Assembly (NCBI GenBank): GCA_031286585.1
Contig: JAITUC010000023.1
Location: 54,227 to 118,226 of the forward strand
DNA: 64,000 bases
Direction of reading: 5' to 3'
Source: Delftia acidovorans
GTDB taxonomy: Bacteria > Pseudomonadota > Gammaproteobacteria > Burkholderiales > Burkholderiaceae_C
Shown piece after piece: positions 23,301 through 31,845 of the stretch. Position 1 is the stretch's first letter, and each line of letters starts with the position of its first letter. The translations under genes were made by a program, and so were the position numbers. The notes beneath the pieces are model-generated. The model was not told where the DNA came from. It ran no database searches and was given only the letters and a program-made list of their open reading frames with translations.

Positions 23301-25835
23301 TCACCACTTGTAGTTCAGCACCGCCATGGCCTGGCGCGGCGTGCCGAACTGGCCCTGGCCGTCGATGTTGACGTAGTACTTCTTGTTGAAGAGGTTGTTC
23401 AGGTTCAGTTGCAGCGAGAGCCTGGGGCTGAAGGCATAGCGGGCCATGAGGCTGGCGGTGCCGAAGGACTTTTGCGCATAGTTCAGCTCCTTGTCGCCCA
23501 CGTAGAGGCTGGCGCGCGTGCGGCTTTGCCATTGCAGGCCGCCGCCCACGGTGAGCTGGCTCCATTCGCCGCGCAGGCGGTAGGAGGTGAACAGCTGCGC
23601 CTGGGTCCTGGGTGCCCAGGCGTTGATGGACAGGCCTTCGGCGTCGCGCGCGATGGTGTGGGAAATGCCGGCCGAGAGGTTCCAGCCCGTGGCCAGTTCG
23701 CCCGAGACCTGGGCCTCGAAGCCCTTGCTGGTCACGCCCTTGGCGCCGTAGTAGGCGAAGTCGGTGGTGCCGGGCACGACCTGGCCCTGGTCCAGCTGGG
23801 CCACGTTGTCCTGCTGGATGCGGAAGACGGACAGGGAGCTGTTGAGCCTGCCGTTGAGGTGCTCGCCCTTGATGCCGATCTCCAGGCTCTTGCCGGCCAC
23901 GGGGTCGAGGTAGCTGCCGCCACGGTCGCGGTAGTTCTGGGGCTGGAAGATGTCGGTGTAGCTGGCATAGGCGGAGAAGCCTTCGCTCAGGTCCAGGACG
24001 ACGCCGGCATAGGGGATGAAGACATCGTGCGAGCGGTTCTCGCTCAGGCTGCGCACCTTCCAGCGGCTCTGGCGGCCGCCCACGATGAGCTTGAGCGGGT
24101 CGGCCAGCGACAGGCGCAGCGCGCCGTACAGCGCGTCCTGGCGCGTGTGGTCCAGGCTGCTGGTGGTCAGCGGCCCCCAGGTGGGCTCGGCATAGGAGCC
24201 GTCCCATTGGTAGTAGTTGCCCACGTCCTGCAGCGGGCTGGTGCGCGCATGGCCGGCCTTGTGTTCGCGGGCGCGGCTGCTGGTCAGGCCCACCACGGCC
24301 TCATGGCGGCGCCCGCCCAGCTCCCAGCCGCCGGTCACCTGCAGGTCGGCGCTGTTTTGCTGGAAGCTGTATTCGGAGTAGTTGGGCAGGGCCGCCATGC
24401 CCAGGCCGGTGGTGATGTCGGGCTGGCGCATGAGGTACAGCAGCTTGGCGTCGTAGGCGCTGTCGCGGTGCACGAAGTTGGCCTTGAGCTTCCAGTCGTT
24501 GCCGAAGCGGTGCTGCAGGTTGGCGAAGATGCTTTTGTTGGTGCTGTTCCAGCGCGTCCAGTTCGCGGCCGTGGTCTTGGAGGTGCTCCAGTCGGTGGGC
24601 GTGCCGTCGGAGAAGACCAGCGGCAGGCCGCCCCAGGTCGATCCCGTGGGCCGGTTGGCCTGGTAGTCAGCGCCCACGCTGAGCGTGGTGTCGGGCGTGA
24701 GGTCGGCATCGATCACGCCGTAGAAGACCTGCTTGCGCGCGTGGTAGAGGTCCACATGGGAGTCGCGCTCTTCGGCCATGCCTGCGACGCGGGCGCGGAT
24801 GCGGCCGTCTTCCGTGAGCGGCATGGACAGGTCCACCGTGGCGCGGTGCTGGTTCCACGAGCCCACGCTGGCCGAGGCCGAGCCCGTGAACACCTTGCTG
24901 TCGGCGTGCTTGCGCACCATGTTGATGGAGGCCGACGGGTTGCCCGCGCCCGTGAGCAGGCCCGTGGCGCCGCGCACCACTTCGACGCGGTCGTAGATGG
25001 TGGTGTCGTTGCCCGATTCGCCGTAGAACGACAGCCCGATGGAGGTGGGCACGCCGTCGTACTGCAGGTTGTCCACGTAGAAGCCGCGCGCGTAGAAGTC
25101 GGAGCGGTCGCTGTCCGAGCTGACCACGTGGATGCCGGTGACGCTGCGCATGGCGTCATTGAGCGAGAGCAGGCCCTGGTCTTCGATCTGCTGGCGCGTG
25201 AGCACGCTGACGGACTGCGGCGTATCGCGCAGCGACAGGCTCAGGCCCGTGGCTGCCGCCGTGGCCGGCGTGGTGTAGGAGCCCGAGCCTTCGGTGGTGG
25301 GACTGGCCTGGGCCAAGGCCGTGACCAGCACGGTCCCGAGTGTCCGGGAGGACCCCGCGCCTGCAGCACCCGCCTCACCCGCCGCGCCGGACGTGGCCGG
25401 CACCACAGGCATCTCGCGCAGGGTGTAGCCGCCACCGGCCGAGCGCACGGCCGCCAGCGGCGTGCCCAGCAGCGCGCGCTCCAGCGCCTGTTCCACCGTG
25501 AAGCGCCCGCTCACGCCGCCGCTGCGCAGCCCTTCTGTGGTGGCCGATCCAAAGGTGACCAGCACGCCAGCCTCGCGCCCGAGCTGGTTGAGCACGCTTT
25601 CCAGCGGGCCGGCTGCAATGGTGTACTGGCGCTGCTCCTGCGCACCGGCAGCGGGCTGCGCCCAGGCCTGGGCCGGCGCCAGGGCACCGGCAGCTGCCAG
25701 CCCCGCCAGCGTGCCCGCGCACAGCACCTGCAGCGCCAGCGCCACGGGGCGCAGCGCCGGGGCTGCCTGGGCTGTGGAGAGAGTGGAGGCGGCAGTCTGC
25801 CGCGAGAGGGTCTGGCGCATGGTCTGAGGGCGCAT
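23301..25835 (-). CDS. TonB-dependent receptor with STN signalling domain (set 1)
   Basis: 844 residues from ATG at 25835 (AAGG 8 bases upstream); the frame opens 32 codons earlier without a ribosome site. Signal peptide to about residue 60, STN domain (about 68-120: YTIAAGPLESVLNQLGREAGVL), plug (about 175-320: RDTPQSVSVLTRQQIEDQ, YARGFYVDNLQYDGVP, VEVVRGATGLLTGAGNPSASIN) and a 22-strand barrel ending in YKW. The STN domain transmits substrate binding to the FecR-like protein encoded just upstream. The plug style (FpvA/FoxA/FhuE group) points to a hydroxamate or mixed-type siderophore, probably one made by other microbes. It is the last gene of sigma, anti-sigma, receptor. Confidence 0.95.
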   Translation of the reverse strand: MRPQTMRQTLSRQTAASTLSTAQAAPALRPVALALQVLCAGTLAGLAAAGALAPAQAWAQPAAGAQEQRQYTIAAGPLESVLNQLGREAGVLVTFGSATTEGLRSGGVSGRFTVEQALERALLGTPLAAVRSAGGGYTLREMPVVPATSGAAGEAGAAGAGSSRTLGTVLVTALAQASPTTEGSGSYTTPATAAATGLSLSLRDTPQSVSVLTRQQIEDQGLLSLNDAMRSVTGIHVVSSDSDRSDFYARGFYVDNLQYDGVPTSIGLSFYGESGNDTTIYDRVEVVRGATGLLTGAGNPSASINMVRKHADSKVFTGSASASVGSWNQHRATVDLSMPLTEDGRIRARVAGMAEERDSHVDLYHARKQVFYGVIDADLTPDTTLSVGADYQANRPTGSTWGGLPLVFSDGTPTDWSTSKTTAANWTRWNSTNKSIFANLQHRFGNDWKLKANFVHRDSAYDAKLLYLMRQPDITTGLGMAALPNYSEYSFQQNSADLQVTGGWELGGRRHEAVVGLTSSRAREHKAGHARTSPLQDVGNYYQWDGSYAEPTWGPLTTSSLDHTRQDALYGALRLSLADPLKLIVGGRQSRWKVRSLSENRSHDVFIPYAGVVLDLSEGFSAYASYTDIFQPQNYRDRGGSYLDPVAGKSLEIGIKGEHLNGRLNSSLSVFRIQQDNVAQLDQGQVVPGTTDFAYYGAKGVTSKGFEAQVSGELATGWNLSAGISHTIARDAEGLSINAWAPRTQAQLFTSYRLRGEWSQLTVGGGLQWQSRTRASLYVGDKELNYAQKSFGTASLMARYAFSPRLSLQLNLNNLFNKKYYVNIDGQGQFGTPRQAMAVLNYKW

Positions 25836-25959
25836 GGAAGGGCCTTGTCGCAATAGTTGTAGAGAAGCGTTGGCGCACGCTGCGGTGCGCTCCTGCCTCT
25901 GTTGACAGCCATGCCTGGCAAACCAGCTCAACTATTTTTCAAAAATGATGCGAAGGCCT

Positions 25960-26937
25960 TCATGCCTTGCGCGGCGCCGCAGGCCGCACCATCACCCAGT
26001 AGCGCGAGAACGAATGGATTTCCACAGGCAGCGACGAGGTCAGCGCGGCCAGCACGCGGTCGGTGTCGGCCAGCGGATAGGCGCCGGAGACACGCAGGCC
26101 GGCCACGGCCGGATCGCAGCCCAGGCGCCCGCGCCGGTAGCGGCCCAGTTCGGCCAGGAAATCCTCCAGCCGCATGCGCGATACCACGAGCATGCCCTCG
26201 GCCCAGGCGCTGGCCGCCGTGTCCAGCGCGCCCGAGTGCACTGCCTGCAGGGCCGTGAACATGCCCTGCTCTCCCGCATCGATGCGCTGCACTGCATGCG
26301 CAGCCTGCGCAGGCTGCAGTTGGACGGCGCCCTGCAGCACGCCCACTTCGATGCCGCTCCCGCTCCCGCGCTCGCGCACCGTGAAGCGCGTGCCCAGGGC
26401 CTGCACGGCGCCCATGGCGGTCTGCACGATGAAGGGCCGGTGCTGGCTGTCCGGCGCCGTCTGCACCAGGATTTCTCCACGCACCAGTTCCAGCACGCGC
26501 TGCGCGGGGCCATAGCGCAGATTGAGGGCGCTGCCGGTGTTGAGCACCACGCTGCCGCCATCGGGCAGTGCCAGCGTGCGTTGCTCGCCCACGGCCGCCA
26601 CCTGGTCAGCCGTCCAGCCGCGCCAGGCCTGCGAGCGCACCACGGCCGTGGTGCCTGCGCCCGAGACCAGCAGCACGGCCAGGGCCTGCACGGCGCGGCG
26701 CCTGCGGGCAGAGCCCGGCGCAGCCAGCGCCGCCCGCGCCAGCGGCGTGGGGATGCCGGCCATCTGGCTGCCCATGGATTCGATGCGCTGCCAGGCGGCC
26801 TCATGCTCGGGGCTGGCTGCGCGCCAGCGCTGCAGCCCTTGCCGCGTCTGGGAGCGAGCCTTGCCGGAGTGCAGTTCCATCCACCACTGCACGGCCTGGC
26901 GGGCCACCTCGCTGGAGACAGGAGAAGAAGCCTGCAT
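25960..26937 (-). CDS. FecR-like anti-sigma / sigma regulator (set 1)
   Basis: 325 residues from ATG at 26937, five bases after the sigma-factor stop; a longer frame reaching 27477 overlaps the sigma gene and is not used. Cytoplasmic N-terminus with the DUF4880-type motif RQAVQWWMELHSG and RWRAASPEHEAAWQRIE, one membrane span (AVQALAVLLVSGAGTTAVV), then the periplasmic FecR domain (GEQRTLALPDGGSVVLNTGSAL, GTRFTVRERG, GVLQGAVQL) and a C-terminal STN-contact region ending with ALTSSLPVEIHSFSRYWVMV. It senses the loaded receptor and releases its sigma factor. Confidence 0.94.
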   Translation of the reverse strand: MQASSPVSSEVARQAVQWWMELHSGKARSQTRQGLQRWRAASPEHEAAWQRIESMGSQMAGIPTPLARAALAAPGSARRRRAVQALAVLLVSGAGTTAVVRSQAWRGWTADQVAAVGEQRTLALPDGGSVVLNTGSALNLRYGPAQRVLELVRGEILVQTAPDSQHRPFIVQTAMGAVQALGTRFTVRERGSGSGIEVGVLQGAVQLQPAQAAHAVQRIDAGEQGMFTALQAVHSGALDTAASAWAEGMLVVSRMRLEDFLAELGRYRRGRLGCDPAVAGLRVSGAYPLADTDRVLAALTSSLPVEIHSFSRYWVMVRPAAPRKA

Positions 26938-26942
26938 GCCGC

Positions 26943-27446
26943 CTACTCCGGAAAGAAGCAGCGCATGGCCGCCTTGGCCAGATGCCGCTTGACGGTGGAG
27001 ACGGAAATCCCCAGCTCGGCCGCGATCTCGCCATGGCTGAGTCCTTCGAGCTGGGCCAGCAGGAAGGCCTGCTTGGCCAGCGCAGGCAGGCGGCCCAGGC
27101 GGCGGTCTATCTCGACCAGGGTCTCCAGCACCATGAGCCGGACTTCGGGCGGCGGCGCCACGGGCTCGGGCATGGCGGCCAGGGCATCGAGATAGGCCTG
27201 CTCGATGGCGCGACGCCGCACCTGGTTGATCAGCAGGTTGCGCGCAATGGTGGTCAGGTAGGCGCGCGGCTCCTGGAGCTGGTCCAGGCCCTTGGCGCCC
27301 AGCACCTTGAGGAAGGTGCTCTGCGCCAGATCGGCCGCGTCGAAGGCATTGCCCACCTTCTTGCGCAGCCAGCCCTGCAGCCAGCCGTGGTGGGCCAGGT
27401 ACAGGGATTCGACATGGGCGGACAAGGAGGGCGATGGGCTGGACAC
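26943..27446 (-). CDS. ECF sigma factor, FecI type (set 1)
   Basis: 167 residues. Region 2: LYLAHHGWLQGWLRKKVGNAFDAADLAQSTFLKVL and AYLTTIARNLLINQVRRR, which binds the -10 element. Region 4: FLLAQLEGLSHGEIAAELGISVSTVKRHLAKA, a helix-turn-helix for the -35. It should direct RNA polymerase to the receptor gene of this set when iron is short and the siderophore is present. A near-perfect Fur box lies 16 bases upstream, the usual first layer of control. Confidence 0.95.
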   Translation of the reverse strand: MSSPSPSLSAHVESLYLAHHGWLQGWLRKKVGNAFDAADLAQSTFLKVLGAKGLDQLQEPRAYLTTIARNLLINQVRRRAIEQAYLDALAAMPEPVAPPPEVRLMVLETLVEIDRRLGRLPALAKQAFLLAQLEGLSHGEIAAELGISVSTVKRHLAKAAMRCFFPE

Positions 27447-27461
27447 GCGGCGACCCGAGAT

Positions 27462-27476
27462 TGAGAATAATTCTCA
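27462..27476. promoter_or_regulatory. Fur box upstream of ECF sigma factor 1
   Basis: TGAGAATAATTCTCA, a perfect 7-1-7 palindrome agreeing with the Fur motif at all but the two symmetric G/C positions. It is extended by TT and AA on either side. Confidence 0.9.
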
Positions 27477-27551
27477 ATTATAGTCAGCCACATCCCCTGA
27501 TTCACCCCGGTTCACGTTCTTCCGCCACCCCCTGCCCTGTTTGGAGTGCCG

Positions 27552-30044
27552 TCAGAACTTGCCGCGCAGCGTCACCGTGGCACTGCGGGGCGCCCCATAG
27601 ACGTTGCCCCAGGCCGGCGCGCCTATGGTCTGGTAGTAGGTCTTGTCGAACAGGTTGGCCACGCTCAGTGCCACGGACCAGTTGCGGTCGATCCGGTAGC
27701 CCAGGCGGGCAGACCACACGGCATAGGCGGGCTGCACATCGGTGATGGCGCCCACCGCGCGCGAGCTGGCGGTCTGGAAGTTGACGCCGCCGCCCACGTT
27801 CCAGGCGCTCCATTCGCCCGGCAGGCGGTAGTCGCTCCAGACCCGCAGCATGTGCTTGGGCGTGTAGGTGCTGGCGAACTCCACGCCGGCATTGGACGTG
27901 TTGGCCAGGTACTTGAAATGGCTGAAGGTGTAGCCGGCAAACAGCTGCCAGCCGCGCGCCACCTCGCCGCTGATCTCGGCATCCAGCCCCTGGCTGCGGA
28001 CCTTGCCCACGGAGACATAGCAGTAGGTGCTGGCCGAGCAGGGGTTGACCAGGTCCTCTTCGGCGCGGTTCTTCTGGTCGATGCGGAACAGGGCCACAGC
28101 CGCGTTCACCCTGCCGTCCAGCAATTCGCCCTTCATGCCCACTTCCAGATTGCGCCCCTTGATGGGTGCCAGCAGGTCGCCGGCCGCCGTCACGGCGTTC
28201 TGGGCCTGGAAGATGTCGGAGTAGCTGGCATAGGCCGACCACCGGTCATTGAGCGCATAGACCAGGCCGCCATAGGGAGTGACGACGCCGCTTTCCTTGT
28301 ACGGGTCGTTGTAGGCCTCGCCCGTGTTGCGGTAGTTGCTGCTGCCCGTGAAGCGGGTGACGCGGGCGCCGCCGATCAGGGTCAGCGCATCGGTGAGGCC
28401 CAGCCGCGCCACGCCGTAGGCGCCGGACTGGGTCATGCGGGTGCGGCTTTCGTCGCCGCGATAGCGGTTGGCCAGGAATTCAGCGCGGGATGGTTCGCGG
28501 ATGGCGGCGCTCGGGTCGAACACGTTGTTGGGCAGGCCCATGCGGATCAGCGAATAGTCGCTGTCGTTGACCATGCGGCCCGTGTTGGCGCCAAAGCTCA
28601 GCGAATGCCGGCGGCCGAAGGCGTCGAATTTGCCGTCCACCGCCACGTCCAGGGTCTTGTTGTCGGTGGTGACATCGAACAGGCCGGCATACATCTCGTT
28701 GCCCGCCAGCGTGGCGGGATGGATGGCCCCCAGGGCGAAGGCGTACTTCATGTCGTGCTTTTCCCGGGTGTAGCCCGCCGTGGCCTTGACGTTCCAATCC
28801 GCATTGAAGCGGTGCTGCAGCTCGGCAAACAGCGATGTCTGCTCGCTGTCCCAGCGGTTCCAGTCCGCGCCCAGGAAGGTGGAGCGCGGCAGCCGCAGGT
28901 CCGCCCCGTCGGCATAGCGCGGCAGGCCCTGGAAGAACGGCGTGGAGCGCAGCCGCTCGTGGGTGGCGCCCACCGTCAGCCGGGTCTGGGAGCTGAGGTC
29001 GTACTCCAGCACGCCGTAGAGCACGCCGGTGCGGCTGCTGGCCACGTCGTAGAAATAGTCGCGGCTGTTGAGGCTGGCGACCACGCGCCCGCGCAGCGTG
29101 CCGGCCTCGTTGAGCGGGCCCGTGGCATCGATCTCGGTACGCAGGTTGTTCCAGGAGCCCGCGCTGGCGGAGACCTCCAGCTGGCGCTCTGCCAGGGGGC
29201 GCTTGCGCACCATGTTGATGGCGGCACTGGGAGAACCCGCCCCCTGCAGCAGCCCCGTGGCACCGCGCACCACTTCCACGCGGTCCAGCGTGGCGGCGTT
29301 GCTGGTGAAGTTGTCGGCCTGCGGGTAGTAGAAGGCGCGGTTCACGCCATCGAACTGGTAGGTGTCCACGCGGAAGCCGCGCGAGTAGACATAGCGCCCG
29401 CCCATGGGGCTGTCGTACATGGTGATGCCCGTGGTGCTGGCCAGCACGTCGTCCACGGTGTTGAGGTTCTGGTCGTCCATGCGCTGGCGCGTGATCACGC
29501 TGATGGACTGGGGGATGTCCTTGATCGCCTGCTCGCCCTTGCCCACCGTGACCGCGCGGGCCACGTAGCTGCCCGTGCCTTCGCTGGTGGCGCTGCGCTC
29601 GGCGCGGGCCGTCACCTGCACTTCGTTCAGGACCGTGGTGGAGCCGGCGCCAGCGCCGGCCGGTGCGGCCTGCCTGCGCAGCGTGTAGCTGCCATCGCTG
29701 CGCGCCACCATGTCCAGCCCGCTGCCGGCCAGCAGGCGCTGCAGCGCCTGCTGCGGCGCATAGTGGCCGGACAGGGCCGGGCTGGTCAGCCCTTCGGTCA
29801 GCGTCGGATCGAAGGACAGCGAAATGCCGGCCGCCGTGGCCACGCCGGCCAGCGTGCGGCCCAGCGGCCCGGGCGCGATCTGGTAGGTCTGGGCTGCGGG
29901 AGCGGGTGTGGGAGCGGGGGCGGGAGCAGGTGCCGGTTCGGCCGCCTGCACGGCACCCGCGGCCAATGCCATGCCCAGCAGGGCCAGTCGGGCGGCATGC
30001 GCCAGGGGGTGGAAGACGGGATGCGGCATCGGTACGGCAGGCAT
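27552..30044 (-). CDS. TonB-dependent receptor with STN signalling domain (set 2)
   Basis: 830 residues; AAGGACC precedes ATG. Signal peptide ending near VQAAEP, an (AP)n linker, the STN domain (about residues 52-100: YQIAPGPLGRTLAGVATAAGISL), the plug (about 150-300: KDIPQSISVITRQRMDDQN, YSRGFRVDTYQFDGV, VEVVRGATGLLQGAGSPSAAIN) and a barrel ending in the aromatic RGKF. It is built like set 1 but the barrel loops differ widely, so the substrates should differ; a CSASTYC segment (around 28020-28050) puts two cysteines in one extracellular loop. It is the last gene of set 2; set 1 starts about 105 bases further on. Confidence 0.95.
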   Translation of the reverse strand: MPAVPMPHPVFHPLAHAARLALLGMALAAGAVQAAEPAPAPAPAPTPAPAAQTYQIAPGPLGRTLAGVATAAGISLSFDPTLTEGLTSPALSGHYAPQQALQRLLAGSGLDMVARSDGSYTLRRQAAPAGAGAGSTTVLNEVQVTARAERSATSEGTGSYVARAVTVGKGEQAIKDIPQSISVITRQRMDDQNLNTVDDVLASTTGITMYDSPMGGRYVYSRGFRVDTYQFDGVNRAFYYPQADNFTSNAATLDRVEVVRGATGLLQGAGSPSAAINMVRKRPLAERQLEVSASAGSWNNLRTEIDATGPLNEAGTLRGRVVASLNSRDYFYDVASSRTGVLYGVLEYDLSSQTRLTVGATHERLRSTPFFQGLPRYADGADLRLPRSTFLGADWNRWDSEQTSLFAELQHRFNADWNVKATAGYTREKHDMKYAFALGAIHPATLAGNEMYAGLFDVTTDNKTLDVAVDGKFDAFGRRHSLSFGANTGRMVNDSDYSLIRMGLPNNVFDPSAAIREPSRAEFLANRYRGDESRTRMTQSGAYGVARLGLTDALTLIGGARVTRFTGSSNYRNTGEAYNDPYKESGVVTPYGGLVYALNDRWSAYASYSDIFQAQNAVTAAGDLLAPIKGRNLEVGMKGELLDGRVNAAVALFRIDQKNRAEEDLVNPCSASTYCYVSVGKVRSQGLDAEISGEVARGWQLFAGYTFSHFKYLANTSNAGVEFASTYTPKHMLRVWSDYRLPGEWSAWNVGGGVNFQTASSRAVGAITDVQPAYAVWSARLGYRIDRNWSVALSVANLFDKTYYQTIGAPAWGNVYGAPRSATVTLRGKF

Positions 30045-30134
30045 GGAAATCGGTCCTTGGAGACGGTGAAGAAAGAAGCTCTTTCCCCGTTGCCAGCCGA
30101 GATCCGGAAAAGTGTCACCCTGCCCCGCTTTTTC

Positions 30135-31118
30135 TTATTTCCTGGCGACCACGGTGATCCAGTAGCCGCGCATGCGCGTCTGCACGTCGACGGGATAGGT
30201 GGATGCCAGCATGGTCAGCGTCTGGTCGGTATCTCCCAGCGGAAAGGAGCCGGACACGCGCAGCCCGCGCACCTCGGGCGCGCACTGCAGCAGGCCGGGC
30301 CGGTAGCGCGACAGCTCGGCGCAGAAGGCGGCCAATGGCATGGCGTCGGCCATCAGCATGCCGTGGGTCCAGGCCGTGGCCTCGGGCTGCAGGGGCTGGG
30401 GCGCGGTCACCTGCCCCGCTCGCAATACCGTTTGCTGACCGGCTTGAAGGACCAGCGCCGGGCTGGCGGCGCCGCGCAGCGTGACTTCCACGGCCCCCTC
30501 GGTCACGGCCAGGCGCACGGGGCCGCCGTCCGCCCTGTCCCCCTCTTGCCGCACGGTGAAGCGCGTGCCCAGCGCGCGCAGCCGGCCATGGGCGGTGTCC
30601 ACGACAAAGGGGCGGTGCGGCCTGGCCGTATCAGCCGCCGTCTCGATGGAAATCGCGCCCTGGCGCAGGGTGACCCGCCGCAGCACACCGTCGAAACGGA
30701 TGTCCGCCGCGCTGGCCGTGTCCAGCAGGAGCCGGCTGCCATCGGCCAGATGCTCGGTGCGGCGCTCGCCGGTGGCGGTGCGCAGGTCGGCACCCCAGCC
30801 GCTCTGGTCCGCCACACGCCAGGTCAGCCAGCCTGCAGGCGCCACGGCCAGCAGCGCAGCCAGCCGGGCCACGGCGGCGCGGCGCTGGGCGCGGTGGCTT
30901 CGGGGCCGGTCCAGCGCCGGCATGGCCAGCGCCGCAGGCAGGCCGCCCAGCTTGCCCAGCAGCCGCTCGGCACGCTCCCAGGCCAGGGCATGCTGGGGGT
31001 CGGCCTGGCGCCAGCGTTCGCAGGCGGCGCGGTCGGCGTCGGTGGCGCCGCTGTCGTGCAGGCGCATCAGCCACTCGGCGGCCTCGTCGAGCACGCGCGC
31101 TTGCAAGTGCGTCTCCAT
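30135..31118 (-). CDS. FecR-like anti-sigma / sigma regulator (set 2)
   Basis: 327 residues from ATG at 31118, which overlaps the sigma stop as TGATG. N-terminal DUF4880-type part (LDEAAEWLMRLHDSG, CERWRQADPQHALAWERAE), a hydrophobic segment (VARLAALLAVAPAGWLTWRV) that serves as the membrane span, and the periplasmic FecR domain (GERRTEHLADGSRLLLDTASAA, GTRFTVRQEGD, AVTEGAVEVTLRG). The end QTRMRGYWITVVARK is the receptor-contact region. It should act only with its own sigma factor and receptor. Confidence 0.94.
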   Translation of the reverse strand: METHLQARVLDEAAEWLMRLHDSGATDADRAACERWRQADPQHALAWERAERLLGKLGGLPAALAMPALDRPRSHRAQRRAAVARLAALLAVAPAGWLTWRVADQSGWGADLRTATGERRTEHLADGSRLLLDTASAADIRFDGVLRRVTLRQGAISIETAADTARPHRPFVVDTAHGRLRALGTRFTVRQEGDRADGGPVRLAVTEGAVEVTLRGAASPALVLQAGQQTVLRAGQVTAPQPLQPEATAWTHGMLMADAMPLAAFCAELSRYRPGLLQCAPEVRGLRVSGSFPLGDTDQTLTMLASTYPVDVQTRMRGYWITVVARK

Positions 31119-31642
31119 CACGCCATTGCCGCAAGGCATCGGCGGAACGCCTGGGCCATGTAGCGCTTGACGCTGGTGAGGGAGACCTCCAGCTGCTGCG
31201 CGATGTCCTCGTACTTCATGCCGTCCAGCTGGGACAGCAAAAAGGTGCGCCGCACGATGGGCGGCAGCGCGTCCAGCATGGCGTCTATCTCGTGCAGGGT
31301 CTCCAGCACCAGGGCGCGCTGCTCGGGCGAAGGTGCCTCGGGCTCGGGCAAGGCGGCCAGGGCTTCGAGGTAGGCCCGCTCCAGTGCCTGGCGCTTGTAC
31401 CAGTTGACGAGCACGCCCTTGGCCACCGTGGTCAGGTAGGCACGCGGCTCCTGCACGTTCGCCAGGTCGCGCACGCCCAGGATGCGCACAAAGGTGTCCT
31501 GCGCCAGGTCCGCCGCATCCGCCCCGTTGCCCAGCCTGCGGCGCAGCCAGCCCTGCAGCCAGCCATGGTGACCGGCATAGAGGGCGGAGATTTCACGGTG
31601 CAGGGGGCTGGAGGCGGCGTTGGAGGCAGGGACGGATGGCAT
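31118..31642 (-). CDS. ECF sigma factor, FecI type (set 2)
   Basis: 174 residues from ATG at 31642; an in-frame TTG at 31684 lies next to the Fur box and is less likely. Region 2: LYAGHHGWLQGWLRRRLGNGADAADLAQDTFVRIL, AYLTTVAKGVLVNWYKRQ. Region 4: FLLSQLDGMKYEDIAQQLEVSLTSVKRYMAQA. It is a close relative of the set-1 sigma factor with the same YAGHHGWLQGWL start of region 2, which suggests that the two sets arose by duplication followed by divergence. Confidence 0.95.
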   Translation of the reverse strand: MPSVPASNAASSPLHREISALYAGHHGWLQGWLRRRLGNGADAADLAQDTFVRILGVRDLANVQEPRAYLTTVAKGVLVNWYKRQALERAYLEALAALPEPEAPSPEQRALVLETLHEIDAMLDALPPIVRRTFLLSQLDGMKYEDIAQQLEVSLTSVKRYMAQAFRRCLAAMA

Positions 31643-31681
31643 GGCGGATTCCGATTCCTCGAAAGCGGGGATGCCATCAAA

Positions 31682-31696
31682 CAAGAATCATTCTCA
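31682..31696. promoter_or_regulatory. Fur box upstream of ECF sigma factor 2
   Basis: Minus-strand TGAGAATGATTCTTG, 11 of 14 positions of the Fur motif, about 40 bases before the sigma-factor start. Confidence 0.8.
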
Positions 31697-31845
31697 ATTC
31701 ATTGTAACCAGCGGCAGCAACCGTTTTGCGCAGTGTCAGCGAGGCCAGATTTGCCCATGCGGGTCGGGCGTCCAGAGGTCATGCCGGATCGGTATCATTT
31801 CGAAACAACCAATCTTCAGCTCAGCATCCATGAGGAGAGCAAACC

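Noticed and set aside
27546..31163. 1205-codon plus-strand frame opposite the second receptor set
   Set aside because: Antisense shadow of high-GC codons; His/Gln/Ala/Gly-rich, no domain, and the minus strand has clear TonB receptor and FecR genes.
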